From: JABCPH02 sp963524305
Lineage (GTDB): Bacteria > Fusobacteriota > Fusobacteriia > Fusobacteriales > Leptotrichiaceae
DNA: 64,000 bases
Reading direction: 5' to 3'
Assembly (NCBI GenBank): GCA_963524305.1
Contig: CAURGH010000001.1
Location: 154,396-218,395, forward strand
This document shows, piece by piece, positions 8,907-17,195 of the stretch. The translations under genes and the position numbers were made by a program. The notes under the pieces were generated by a model, which did not search any database, was not told the DNA's origin, and saw only the letters and a program-made list of their open reading frames with translations. Within the stretch, counting starts at the first letter, position 1, and every line of letters begins with the position of its first letter.

Positions 8907-10427
8907 ATGAGTGACTATATTTTAGAGATGAAAAATATAAGGAAAGAGTTTTTAGGTGGGAAAATAGTTGCGAATGATGATATTACTCTGAAGATAAAAA
9001 AGGGTGAGATCCATGCAATTGTTGGAGAAAATGGTGCAGGAAAATCTACACTGATGAAAATACTAAACGGTCTTTATTCACCAACATCAGGAGAAATTTT
9101 CTATAAAGGTGAAAAAACGACAATATCGACACCTACAGTAGCTGCAAACCTTGGGATAGGAATGGTTTATCAGCATTTTATGTTGGTGGACACATTGACT
9201 GTAGCGGAAAATATGGTGTTAGGATTTGAACCTAGACAATGTGGGGTTTTCTTTGATTTGAAAACTGCTAGAAAAAAGGTAAAAGAAGTTTCAGAAAGAT
9301 ATGGATTGAATATTGATCCAGATGCGAAAGTTTCAGATTTATCAGTTGGGATTCAACAAAGAATTGAAATTTTAAAAATATTATTTAAAGGTGCGGAATT
9401 ATTGATATTTGATGAACCAAGTGCAGTTTTGACACCTCAAGAAGTAAAAGAATTATATGAAATCATGAGAAATCTTATAAAAGAAGGAAAAACAATTGTA
9501 TTCATATCACATAAATTACAGGAAGTATTGGACTTGTCAGATAATATTACTGTTATTAGAAGAGGAAAAGATGTTGGGAATTTGAAAACTTCAGAAGCGA
9601 CTAAAGAGAAAATTGCTAACTTGATGGTTGGAAGAGTTGTGTTATTTGAAGTTAAAAGACCTGATGTGAAATTAGGGGAACCTGTTGTAAAAGTTAAAGA
9701 TTTAGTTGTAAAAAATGAGAGTAATATTGAGAAAGTTAAAGGAGTTTCATTTGAGATTCGAGAAGGAGAAGTGTTGGGAATTGCTGGGGTAGAAGGTAAT
9801 GGACAAACTGAGTTGATTGAGGCACTTGCTGGATTAATGAAAGTTGAAAGTGGGACGTATGAAATCGCAGGACAGAAATTAGAGAATAGAGCACCGAAAA
9901 TTGTTAAAGAGAAAGGGTTGGCTCATATTCCTGAAAATAGACATAAAAGAGCTACAATCGATGATTTTACTGTGGAAGAAAATATGGCATTAGGATTACA
10001 AGATCAGTATTCTAAAGGGGCTTTATTGGATTATGGATTGATTGAGAAAAAAACAAAGGAATATATAGATAAATACGATATTAGACCACAAGATGGAAAA
10101 ATAAAATTTGGTGGATTATCGGGTGGTAACCAACAAAAAGTTGTGGTTGCGAGAGAACTTGAGAGAGAAAATAAATTTATTATTGCAGCTCAGCCAACTA
10201 GAGGAGTTGATATAGGAGCTATTGAGATGATTCATAATACTATTTTGCATGAGAAAACTAAGAAAAAGGCAATTATGGTAGTGTCAGCTGAACTTTCGGA
10301 AATTATGGCATTGAGTGATAGAATAGCAGTTATGTATTCTGGAAAAATTGTAGGAATTTTGGATAGAAAAGATGCAACGACAGAAAAAATAGGAATATTG
10401 ATGGCAGGAGGAAAATTAAATGATTAA
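8907..10427 (+). CDS. Nucleoside/simple-sugar ABC importer, ATP-binding protein (NupO/YufO type)
   Basis: A double ABC ATPase of 506 residues, energising uptake through the two permeases that follow. The first domain has Walker A GENGAGKST, an ABC signature LSVGIQQRIEI and Walker B LLIFDEPSAVLT. The second has a degenerate Walker A (GVEGNGQTE), signature LSGGNQQKVVVAREL and a Walker B region ending in QPTRGVD, typical of the BMP/CUT2 transporters such as NupO and RbsA. Its stop overlaps the next start by eight bases. Translation initiation appears to depend on the hairpin leader described at 8845. Substrate (purine nucleosides versus others) is inferred from the family. Confidence 0.9.
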   Translation: MSDYILEMKNIRKEFLGGKIVANDDITLKIKKGEIHAIVGENGAGKSTLMKILNGLYSPTSGEIFYKGEKTTISTPTVAANLGIGMVYQHFMLVDTLTVAENMVLGFEPRQCGVFFDLKTARKKVKEVSERYGLNIDPDAKVSDLSVGIQQRIEILKILFKGAELLIFDEPSAVLTPQEVKELYEIMRNLIKEGKTIVFISHKLQEVLDLSDNITVIRRGKDVGNLKTSEATKEKIANLMVGRVVLFEVKRPDVKLGEPVVKVKDLVVKNESNIEKVKGVSFEIREGEVLGIAGVEGNGQTELIEALAGLMKVESGTYEIAGQKLENRAPKIVKEKGLAHIPENRHKRATIDDFTVEENMALGLQDQYSKGALLDYGLIEKKTKEYIDKYDIRPQDGKIKFGGLSGGNQQKVVVARELERENKFIIAAQPTRGVDIGAIEMIHNTILHEKTKKKAIMVVSAELSEIMALSDRIAVMYSGKIVGILDRKDATTEKIGILMAGGKLND

Positions 10428-11487
10428 TAAACAAAAACTAAAAGAATTTATTCCGTCGATATTAGCAGTAGTTATTGCGATGATTATAGGTGGGATAATA
10501 ATGATGACAAGAGGAGTTAATCCATTTCTTGCTTATGGAGATATGATGAAAGCAGCATTTTATCAAGCTTCACCACGTTCACCATTTTTAAGTGGGTTAG
10601 CAAAAACTTTATTTACTTCGACACCACTGATATTTTCAGCATTGGCTGCAATGGTAGCTTTTAAAGCAGGATTATTCAATATTGGAGCTCAAGGGCAAAT
10701 GATTGCTGGAGGATTAGCAGCGACATTTTGGGCAGTAACTTTTAAAAATTATGTTTTAGGAAACTTTGTAGTAGTAATTATAGTTGCAATAATAGCTGGT
10801 TTCTTGTGGGCTGGAATAGCTGGAATTTTGAGATCAAAATTTGGAGTAAGTGAAGTAATCAGTACGATAATGTTAAATTACATAATTTTTGAATTTCAAA
10901 ATTTTTTATTAAATGGACCGCTAAAAGATCCAGCATCACAAAATACACAATCTCCAAGAGTTTTTGTAGGTTCAAGATTACCATTAATGTTTGCTAAAAT
11001 GACCAAACAAAATTTGAATTTAGGTTTTATAATAGCGATTTTAACAATAGTTGGAGTATATTATTTCTTTAAATATTTTAAAAAAGGTTATGAAATTAAA
11101 GCAGTAGGAAATAGTGAAACAGTTTCTGAAAATTCAGGAATTAATCCTAGAAATATGATGTTTTTAGCAATGGGTATTGCTGGAGCTTGTGCAGGACTTG
11201 GAGGGGCTGAAAGAGTATTAGGAGGTTCAGCACAATTCGTTTACACAGATAGAATCATGGGAGATTATGGATTTACAGGATTAGCAGTTGCGTTGTTAGG
11301 AAAAAATAATCCATTTGGAATATTGGTTGCATCAATATTTTATGCGGCACTTGAAGTTGGAGGACAAATGTTACAACAAAGATATCAAATTGATAAAGAG
11401 ATTGTGTCGATTATACAAGCATTGATTATTATTTTTGTAGCATCAGAAAATTTATTTAAATTCTTAGTTAAGAAAAAAGAAAAATAG
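10420..11487 (+). CDS. Nucleoside-type ABC importer permease (NupP/YufP type)
   Basis: A 355-residue integral membrane protein with about eight to ten hydrophobic segments, of the BPD_transp_2 family. Family signatures are the AFKAGLFNIGAQGQMIAGG loop near residue 80 and the GAERVLGGSAQFVYT region. It forms the transmembrane channel with the next gene product. The start codon lies in the end of the ATPase gene (GGAGGAAAATTAAATG), so the two are coupled. Confidence 0.9.
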   Translation: MINKQKLKEFIPSILAVVIAMIIGGIIMMTRGVNPFLAYGDMMKAAFYQASPRSPFLSGLAKTLFTSTPLIFSALAAMVAFKAGLFNIGAQGQMIAGGLAATFWAVTFKNYVLGNFVVVIIVAIIAGFLWAGIAGILRSKFGVSEVISTIMLNYIIFEFQNFLLNGPLKDPASQNTQSPRVFVGSRLPLMFAKMTKQNLNLGFIIAILTIVGVYYFFKYFKKGYEIKAVGNSETVSENSGINPRNMMFLAMGIAGACAGLGGAERVLGGSAQFVYTDRIMGDYGFTGLAVALLGKNNPFGILVASIFYAALEVGGQMLQQRYQIDKEIVSIIQALIIIFVASENLFKFLVKKKEK

Positions 11488-11529
11488 AAATAAGAAATAA
11501 ATAAAAATTAAACGAAAGGGAAAAGTAGA

Positions 11530-12405
11530 ATGGATATATTATATTTATTGAAACAGACGATAATTATTGCACCTCCAATTTTAATAACATCTGTTGGAGC
11601 GTGTATTTCTGAAAAAAGTGGAGTTGTTAATATTGGTCTTGAAGGAATTATGTTAAGTGGAGCATTTGCAACAGCAGTCGTAAATATTTCCACTAGTAAT
11701 CCATATTTAGGAATAATTGCTGGAATATTTGTAGGAATTTTAATTTCATTGATTCATGCGTTTATTAGTATTAATTTAAAAGGAAATCAAATTATAAGTG
11801 GGGTAGCAATTAATTTGTTTGCAGCAGCGACAACATCGTATTTGATAAAGGCAATTTATAAAACGGCTGGAAGCACACCAAATGCAGTAAATGCAAAAGG
11901 TGATCCATCTCTTGCTAATCAAATGTTGATGATAGTTGTAGTTTATGGACTTGCAATTGCAATGTATTTCTTATTGTATAAAACTGTTTTAGGATTGAGA
12001 ATTCGTTCGGTTGGGGAACATCCATTGGCAGCAGATACAGTTGGGATAAGTGTTTATAAAATTAGATACATTAGTGTGCTTTTATCAGGAGCATTAGGTG
12101 GGCTTGGAGGAGCTTACTTAACAGCTGTGTTACTTCCGTCATTTTCAAATAATATGTCGGCAGGAAGAGGATATATTGCGATGGCAGCGATGATTTTTGG
12201 AAAATGGAATCCTCTAGGTGCAATTTTGGCGAGTCTATTATTTGCGTTTGGACAAGTGTTTGCAGATATGGCAAAAGCTACAAGAATGCCAATACCACAA
12301 GAATTTTTGACAATGATACCATATATTTTAACTTTGTTAGCATTGGTTGGATTTGTAGGAAAATCAAGAGCACCAAAAGCGTCTGGACTTCCGTATGAAA
12401 AATAA
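11530..12405 (+). CDS. Nucleoside-type ABC importer permease (NupQ/YufQ type)
   Basis: The second permease of the importer: 291 residues, multiple membrane helices, BPD_transp_2 family. The segment SEKSGVVNIGLEGIMLSGAF near residue 30 and LGGLGGAYLT further on are the usual NupQ/YufQ signatures. It starts 43 bases after the first permease behind AAACGAAAGGGAAAAGTAGA. No substrate-binding lipoprotein (BmpA/NupN) is present on either side in this window, so the binding protein must be encoded elsewhere. Confidence 0.9.
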   Translation: MDILYLLKQTIIIAPPILITSVGACISEKSGVVNIGLEGIMLSGAFATAVVNISTSNPYLGIIAGIFVGILISLIHAFISINLKGNQIISGVAINLFAAATTSYLIKAIYKTAGSTPNAVNAKGDPSLANQMLMIVVVYGLAIAMYFLLYKTVLGLRIRSVGEHPLAADTVGISVYKIRYISVLLSGALGGLGGAYLTAVLLPSFSNNMSAGRGYIAMAAMIFGKWNPLGAILASLLFAFGQVFADMAKATRMPIPQEFLTMIPYILTLLALVGFVGKSRAPKASGLPYEK

Positions 12406-12943
12406 AATTTATATGAGAAAAATAATTTTTATATTTATGATATTTTCTTTGGTTTCTTATTCAAAAGGTTTAGGAAAAATTACAGAAAAATTTGTTGGTG
12501 AATGTGGAGAAAATGATAGAGAACATTTAAGGGTACTAGAAAATAAACAAAGAAAAATGGATGAGTATAATAAATTAAAACAAGAATTAGTTAATTCACA
12601 ATTTCCAGGTGTTGTATTAACAGAGATTAGTTTTTGCGATGAAAATGATAGAGAGCATTTGAAAATATTGAAAAATGAAAATCAAAAAATGGTTAAAATA
12701 TACAACAAACTAATTCAAAAATTTGATAAAGGTGGAATAAGTTACTATAAATTAAAGCAAGAATTAGTTAATTCACAAGAAAACTGGTTGAAAAGTGTTT
12801 ATGAAGAATTGGAAGATTTAACAAAAGACATTTTTTTTGATAGTGTGTGTACAGGAGAACAATTTGCAGCAGAGAAAAAAATCAGTTTAATACAGCAAAG
12901 AATACAAGAATTAACAAATGAATATAAAAAATATTTAGATTAA
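12395..12943 (+). CDS. Exported protein with LprI-like domain and internal repeat
   Basis: A 182-residue protein with a signal peptide (MRKIIFIFMIFSLVSYSKG if translation starts at the second Met, 12413). ENDREHL occurs twice (about residues 38 and 81) and YKLKQELVNSQ/YNKLKQELVNSQ twice, showing an internal duplication. The second copy continues into a Gln-x2-Trp-Leu segment, a later Cys and a KISLIQQRIQEL helix, which resembles the LprI/DUF1311 lysozyme-inhibitor-like domain. That family call is tentative. The start overlaps the end of the upstream permease and has no clear ribosome binding site, suggesting coupling. A terminator follows immediately. Confidence 0.65.
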   Translation: MKNKIYMRKIIFIFMIFSLVSYSKGLGKITEKFVGECGENDREHLRVLENKQRKMDEYNKLKQELVNSQFPGVVLTEISFCDENDREHLKILKNENQKMVKIYNKLIQKFDKGGISYYKLKQELVNSQENWLKSVYEELEDLTKDIFFDSVCTGEQFAAEKKISLIQQRIQELTNEYKKYLD

Positions 12944-12955
12944 AATAATAATTGA

Positions 12956-13004
12956 AAAATCTGTTTCATAGATTGTTAAATAATTTATGGAACAGAATTT
13001 TTTG
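12956..13004 (+). terminator. Rho-independent terminator
   Basis: AAAATCTGTTTCATA (12956-12970) pairs with TATGGAACAGAATTTT (12986-13001) with one bulge, followed by TTT. It closes the importer/LprI-like unit. The 3' arm contains the ATG at 12987 that could be taken as the start of the next gene, an argument for the later start chosen there. Confidence 0.75.
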
Positions 13005-13037
13005 TGTAAAAATTTTTATAGACTGGAGTATGAAAAA

Positions 13038-13577
13038 ATGGTAATATTAGATGATGAAGAATATAATAAAGTCTGGGATATAGTTTATGATAGATTTAAT
13101 TTTAATCCTAGTATTGATAAAAAAGAAATAGCGTTTGAATTTAAAGAACCATATATAGTTTATGATATTAGTTATCATTATGGAAATCTAGAGGAAATTG
13201 AAGGGTTTGTAGATTGGGGATTTAAAAAAGAAATTCGGGATAAAATAACGGAAATTTTTTTGAAATGTACTAAGGAAAATGGGGAATTGTATGCATTGGA
13301 TTGGCAACATTCTTGCTTTAGATATAATCCTCGTATTAAAGATGAGCCTAAAATTATAGAAGTTAAAGATGAACGCTACTGGGGTGGCGGGTATACTGCA
13401 TATTTTCCAACATATTGTCCAAATGGAGATTATTATTTTTTTATAGATGTTAATTTTCACTTTGGATATTTAGGACATCCTTGGCAACAAAAGGTTTGGA
13501 TATATGGAAAAAAATTGATTGAAGAATTTAAAAAAGCTGATTTAGAGGGATTTAAGTTAATTGAGGAGAAAAATTAG
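13038..13577 (+). CDS. DUF2716-like protein
   Basis: A 179-residue cytoplasmic protein without signal or membrane segments. The segments YALDWQHSCF, PNGDYYFFI and GYLGHPWQQKVWIYG match the pattern of the DUF2716 family, whose function is unknown. I start it at 13038, behind ACTGGAGTATGAAAAA, because the upstream ATG at 12987 lies inside the stem of the preceding terminator and has no ribosome binding site. It ends just before uvrA, with only a short gap. Family assignment is from memory of the motif pattern and is moderately sure. Confidence 0.7.
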   Translation: MVILDDEEYNKVWDIVYDRFNFNPSIDKKEIAFEFKEPYIVYDISYHYGNLEEIEGFVDWGFKKEIRDKITEIFLKCTKENGELYALDWQHSCFRYNPRIKDEPKIIEVKDERYWGGGYTAYFPTYCPNGDYYFFIDVNFHFGYLGHPWQQKVWIYGKKLIEEFKKADLEGFKLIEEKN

Positions 13578-13595
13578 AGAGGAACATTGAAGAGA

Positions 13596-16421
13596 ATGAA
13601 AGACAACAAAATAAAGATTACTGGAGCTAGAGAGCATAATTTACAAAATATTGATATTGAGATTCCAAAAAATGAGCTAGTTGTAATTACTGGGGTTTCT
13701 GGGAGTGGGAAGTCTTCACTTGCGTTTGATACAATTTATTCAGAAGGGCAGAGAAGGTATGTTGAGAGCTTGTCGGCTTATGCGAGAATGTTTATTGGGC
13801 AGATGAAGAAACCTGAATTAGATAGTATTGAAGGGCTTTCTCCTGCGATTTCGATTGAACAGAAAAGTGTGTCGAAAAATCCGCGTTCGACTGTTGGTAC
13901 AACTACTGAAATTTATGACTATATGCGGCTTTTGTGGGCACATATTGGAGAGGCACATTGTCCGATTTGTCATAGAAAAGTGGAAAAACAGTCGATTCAG
14001 GAAATTGTCGATAATTTGATGAGTTCTAGGAAAGAAAAGGATAAAATGATAATTTTGTCGCCAGTTGTGATTGATAAAAAGGGAACTCATAAAAATTTGT
14101 TTTTGAATTTGCAGAAAAGAGGGTTTCAAAGAGTTCGAGTGAATGGCGATATTCTTGACTTGAGTGATGAAATTGTTTTGGATAAGAATAAAAGGCATCA
14201 TATTGAAGTTGTTGTTGATAGAGTTGTGTTTAAGACGGATAATAAGGAGTTTTTGAGTCGATTGACAGAGGCGATTGAAACTGCGAGTGAGCTTTCTGAT
14301 GGGAAAATAATTGTGAATATTAATGGGGAAGATAACAAATTTAGTGAGAATTTTTCTTGTCCAGAACATCCAGATGTTGTGTTTCCAGATGTTGTGCCAA
14401 GACTTTTTTCATTTAACGCACCATATGGAGCTTGTGAAGTTTGTAATGGGCTTGGTTCAAGATTGGAAGTTGATGAGAATAAATTGATTGTGGATAAGAA
14501 TTTGTCGATTAATGAAGGAGGAATAATTTTTCCGGGAGCAACAACCAAAAAGGGATGGAACTGGGATTTATTCATAGCAATGGCAAAGGCACATAAAATT
14601 GACTTGAATAAAAAAGTTTCTAAATTGACTCGAAAAGAAAAAGATGTGATTTTTTATGGAAGTGATAAGCAATTTAAATTTTCTTGGAGCGGAGACAGTT
14701 TTAGCTATAACGGAAAACGAGGATTTGAAGGGATTGTGCATGGAATTGAGCGAAGATACAAGGAAACTGCTTCTGAATCAGCAAGAGAAGAGATGGAAGC
14801 AAAATATATGACAGAGAGAACTTGTAAAACTTGTCACGGGAAAAGACTTAAAGATGTTGTATTGGCGATAACGGTGAATGATAAGAGTATTATTGACTTG
14901 ACTGAAGTGAGTGTTGTTGATGCACTTGATTTTTATGAAAAAATTCAGCTTACGGAAAAACAAATGCAGATTGCAGCTGAAATTTTGAAAGAAATAAAAG
15001 AACGGCTAAAATTTATGATAAATGTTGGGCTTGATTACTTAAGTCTTGCTAGAATGACAAAAACGCTGTCTGGTGGAGAATCGCAAAGAATTAGGCTTGC
15101 GACTCAAATTGGAAGTAGGCTTACTGGCGTAATTTATGTGCTTGACGAGCCGAGTATTGGACTTCATCAAAGGGATAATGACAAGTTACTTGCGACTTTG
15201 AAAGATTTGCGTGATATTGGGAATAGTTTGATTGTTGTAGAGCATGATGAAGATACGATGAGAGAAGCGGATTATCTGATTGACATAGGTCCAGGTGCTG
15301 GAATTAATGGAGGAAAGGTTGTAGCCCAAGGAACGCCAAAACAAGTTATGAGAAACAAAAAATCATTGACAGCACAATATTTGAACGGAAAAATTAAAAT
15401 TGAAGTGCCTGAAAAAAGAAGAAAAGCAACTAAAGAAATTGTTTTGAAAAATGCAAAAGGAAATAATTTGAAAAATGTGACAGCACATATTCCACTTGAA
15501 GTTTTGACGGTCGTGACAGGAGTTTCAGGAAGTGGGAAGTCGACATTGATTAATCAGACATTGTTTCCAGAGCTTCACAATAGGCTGAATAAAGGGAAAT
15601 TGTATCCGCTTGAAAATGGTGGAATTGATGGGCTTGAAAACTTAGAAAAAGTGATTGATATTAATCAGTCGCCAATTGGAAGAACTCCGAGATCGAATAC
15701 TGCGACATATACGAAAATTTTTGATGATATTCGTGATTTATTTGCACAGGCAAACGATGCGAAAGTGCGTGGATACACGAAAGGAAGATTTTCATTTAAT
15801 GTAAAAGGTGGACGATGTGAAGCATGTAGCGGTGCTGGAATTAACAAAATTGAAATGAATTTCTTGCCAGATGTTTATGTGGAATGTGAAGTTTGTAAAG
15901 GAAAACGATACAATCGAGAAACATTAGAAGTTCAGTACAAAGGAAAAAGTATCGCAGATGTGCTAGAAATGACAGTTGAAGAAGCATACGAATTTTTCAA
16001 AAATATTCCGTCACTTGAGAGAAAATTACAAACATTGATGGATGTAGGAATGAATTACATTCAATTAGGACAACCTGCGACAACTCTTTCGGGTGGAGAA
16101 GCTCAACGGATAAAACTTGCAACTGAATTATCAAAAATGTCAAGAGGAAAAACTATTTACATTTTGGACGAACCAACGACAGGACTTCACTTTGAAGACA
16201 TCAGAAAATTATTAGAAGTATTAAACAGATTGGTTGATAAAGGGAATACAGTCTTAGTAATTGAGCATAATTTGGATGTAATCAAGGTTGCGGATCACAT
16301 TATTGATATAGGGCCTGAAGGTGGTTACAAAGGTGGACAGATTATTGCAGAAGGGACTCCTGAAGAAATTGCAGAAAATGAAGGATCTTGGACTGGGAAA
16401 TTTTTGAAGAAGTATCTATAG
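13596..16421 (+). CDS. uvrA: Excinuclease ABC subunit A
   Basis: Damage-recognition ATPase of nucleotide excision repair. Two ABC modules are visible: the first with Walker A GVSGSGKSS and signature LSGGESQRI, the second with Walker A GVSGSGKST, signature LSGGEAQRI and ILDEPTTGLH. Zinc-binding Cys pairs appear as CPICHRK, ACEVC, CKTCHGK and CEACSG...CEVCKGK. Length is about 941 residues, as usual. The start is either this ATG or a TTG nine bases earlier (13587); AGAGAGG at 13576-13582 is compatible with the ATG at a slightly long distance and too close to the TTG. Confidence 0.95.
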   Translation: MKDNKIKITGAREHNLQNIDIEIPKNELVVITGVSGSGKSSLAFDTIYSEGQRRYVESLSAYARMFIGQMKKPELDSIEGLSPAISIEQKSVSKNPRSTVGTTTEIYDYMRLLWAHIGEAHCPICHRKVEKQSIQEIVDNLMSSRKEKDKMIILSPVVIDKKGTHKNLFLNLQKRGFQRVRVNGDILDLSDEIVLDKNKRHHIEVVVDRVVFKTDNKEFLSRLTEAIETASELSDGKIIVNINGEDNKFSENFSCPEHPDVVFPDVVPRLFSFNAPYGACEVCNGLGSRLEVDENKLIVDKNLSINEGGIIFPGATTKKGWNWDLFIAMAKAHKIDLNKKVSKLTRKEKDVIFYGSDKQFKFSWSGDSFSYNGKRGFEGIVHGIERRYKETASESAREEMEAKYMTERTCKTCHGKRLKDVVLAITVNDKSIIDLTEVSVVDALDFYEKIQLTEKQMQIAAEILKEIKERLKFMINVGLDYLSLARMTKTLSGGESQRIRLATQIGSRLTGVIYVLDEPSIGLHQRDNDKLLATLKDLRDIGNSLIVVEHDEDTMREADYLIDIGPGAGINGGKVVAQGTPKQVMRNKKSLTAQYLNGKIKIEVPEKRRKATKEIVLKNAKGNNLKNVTAHIPLEVLTVVTGVSGSGKSTLINQTLFPELHNRLNKGKLYPLENGGIDGLENLEKVIDINQSPIGRTPRSNTATYTKIFDDIRDLFAQANDAKVRGYTKGRFSFNVKGGRCEACSGAGINKIEMNFLPDVYVECEVCKGKRYNRETLEVQYKGKSIADVLEMTVEEAYEFFKNIPSLERKLQTLMDVGMNYIQLGQPATTLSGGEAQRIKLATELSKMSRGKTIYILDEPTTGLHFEDIRKLLEVLNRLVDKGNTVLVIEHNLDVIKVADHIIDIGPEGGYKGGQIIAEGTPEEIAENEGSWTGKFLKKYL

Positions 16422-16474
16422 TGTTTTAAAAAGATGATACATATTTTTTTCTCATATTATTTTAATTATTGGTA

Positions 16475-16483
16475 TGATATAAT
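16475..16483 (+). promoter_or_regulatory. Extended -10 promoter element
   Basis: TGATATAAT at 16475-16483, 34 bases before the ATG at 16517. No convincing -35 is seen at the expected distance; the TGn extension may compensate. Confidence 0.55.
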
Positions 16484-16516
16484 AATTAAAGATAAATATT
16501 AAAAGGAGATGTAAAA

Positions 16517-17077
16517 ATGGGAAAAAAGAAAAACAGTTTTCTAAAAAAATTGGCATTAATCATGATTCTAGTATTTGTAGTTGCATTAGGAATAGTTTCT
16601 TGCACTTTTTTGGAAAATAAAACTTTAAGTGTTCCAAAGTCTATAATACAAGGAAAAGTGGATAAGAAATTTCCAATTACAAAAAATTTCTTGTTTGCAA
16701 AGGTTACTTTGAAAAATCCTAAAGTTGATTTCAAAGATGATAAAATGTATATTGACGCTGATTATTCAGCTTCGCTTGTTGGAAGTGGAATTAGTGGAAA
16801 AATGTATTTGAGTACAAATGTCAGATATGATACAAACAAAGAAGAATTGTATTTAGTAGATTTGTCGATTGATAAGATTTTAGATGAAAATGGTAAGGAA
16901 GTAGCAGATTCTTCGGAAGCAAAAATGTTGAAATCCTTATTGAGTAACTATATTGAGACTACGCCAGTGTATAAATATGGTGAGGAATATGAGGATAAAA
17001 ATAAAGATAGAATAAAAAAACATGTAAAAATTAAAAATATGTACATTAGAGATGGTAAATTATTTGTTCAAACTTAA
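16517..17077 (+). CDS. Lipoprotein, YceB/DUF1439-like
   Basis: A 186-residue protein with a basic N-terminus, one hydrophobic segment and a lipobox IVSC (Cys about residue 29), so a membrane-anchored lipoprotein. The pattern after it (a charged start, FPITKNFLFAKVTLKNPKVD, an extended strand region and a C-terminal VKIKNMYIRDGKLFV) resembles DUF1439/YceB lipoproteins of the lipid-binding LolA/YceI-like type. That match is tentative; function unknown. It has its own extended -10 promoter and AAAGGAGATG ribosome binding site. Confidence 0.65.
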   Translation: MGKKKNSFLKKLALIMILVFVVALGIVSCTFLENKTLSVPKSIIQGKVDKKFPITKNFLFAKVTLKNPKVDFKDDKMYIDADYSASLVGSGISGKMYLSTNVRYDTNKEELYLVDLSIDKILDENGKEVADSSEAKMLKSLLSNYIETTPVYKYGEEYEDKNKDRIKKHVKIKNMYIRDGKLFVQT

Positions 17078-17195
17078 AAAATATAAAAGTAGTGAAATTT
17101 TAGTTTTATTTGAAAAATAGTTGTTTAATATTATTAATTTTGAGTATTATGAAAAATAAATTTTAGAAAATTTAAGGCCAAAAGGAGAATATAAA

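Noticed and set aside
12204..12398. 64-codon plus-strand frame inside the nucleoside permease gene
   Set aside because: Shadow frame within conserved permease sequence.
12987..13037. Upstream start for the DUF2716-like gene
   Set aside because: The ATG lies in the stem of the preceding terminator and has no ribosome binding site; the ATG at 13038 follows ACTGGAG.
13818..14369. 183-codon minus-strand frame inside uvrA
   Set aside because: Antisense shadow of conserved UvrA sequence, with a composition (Asn/Ile/Phe-rich) unlike real proteins here.
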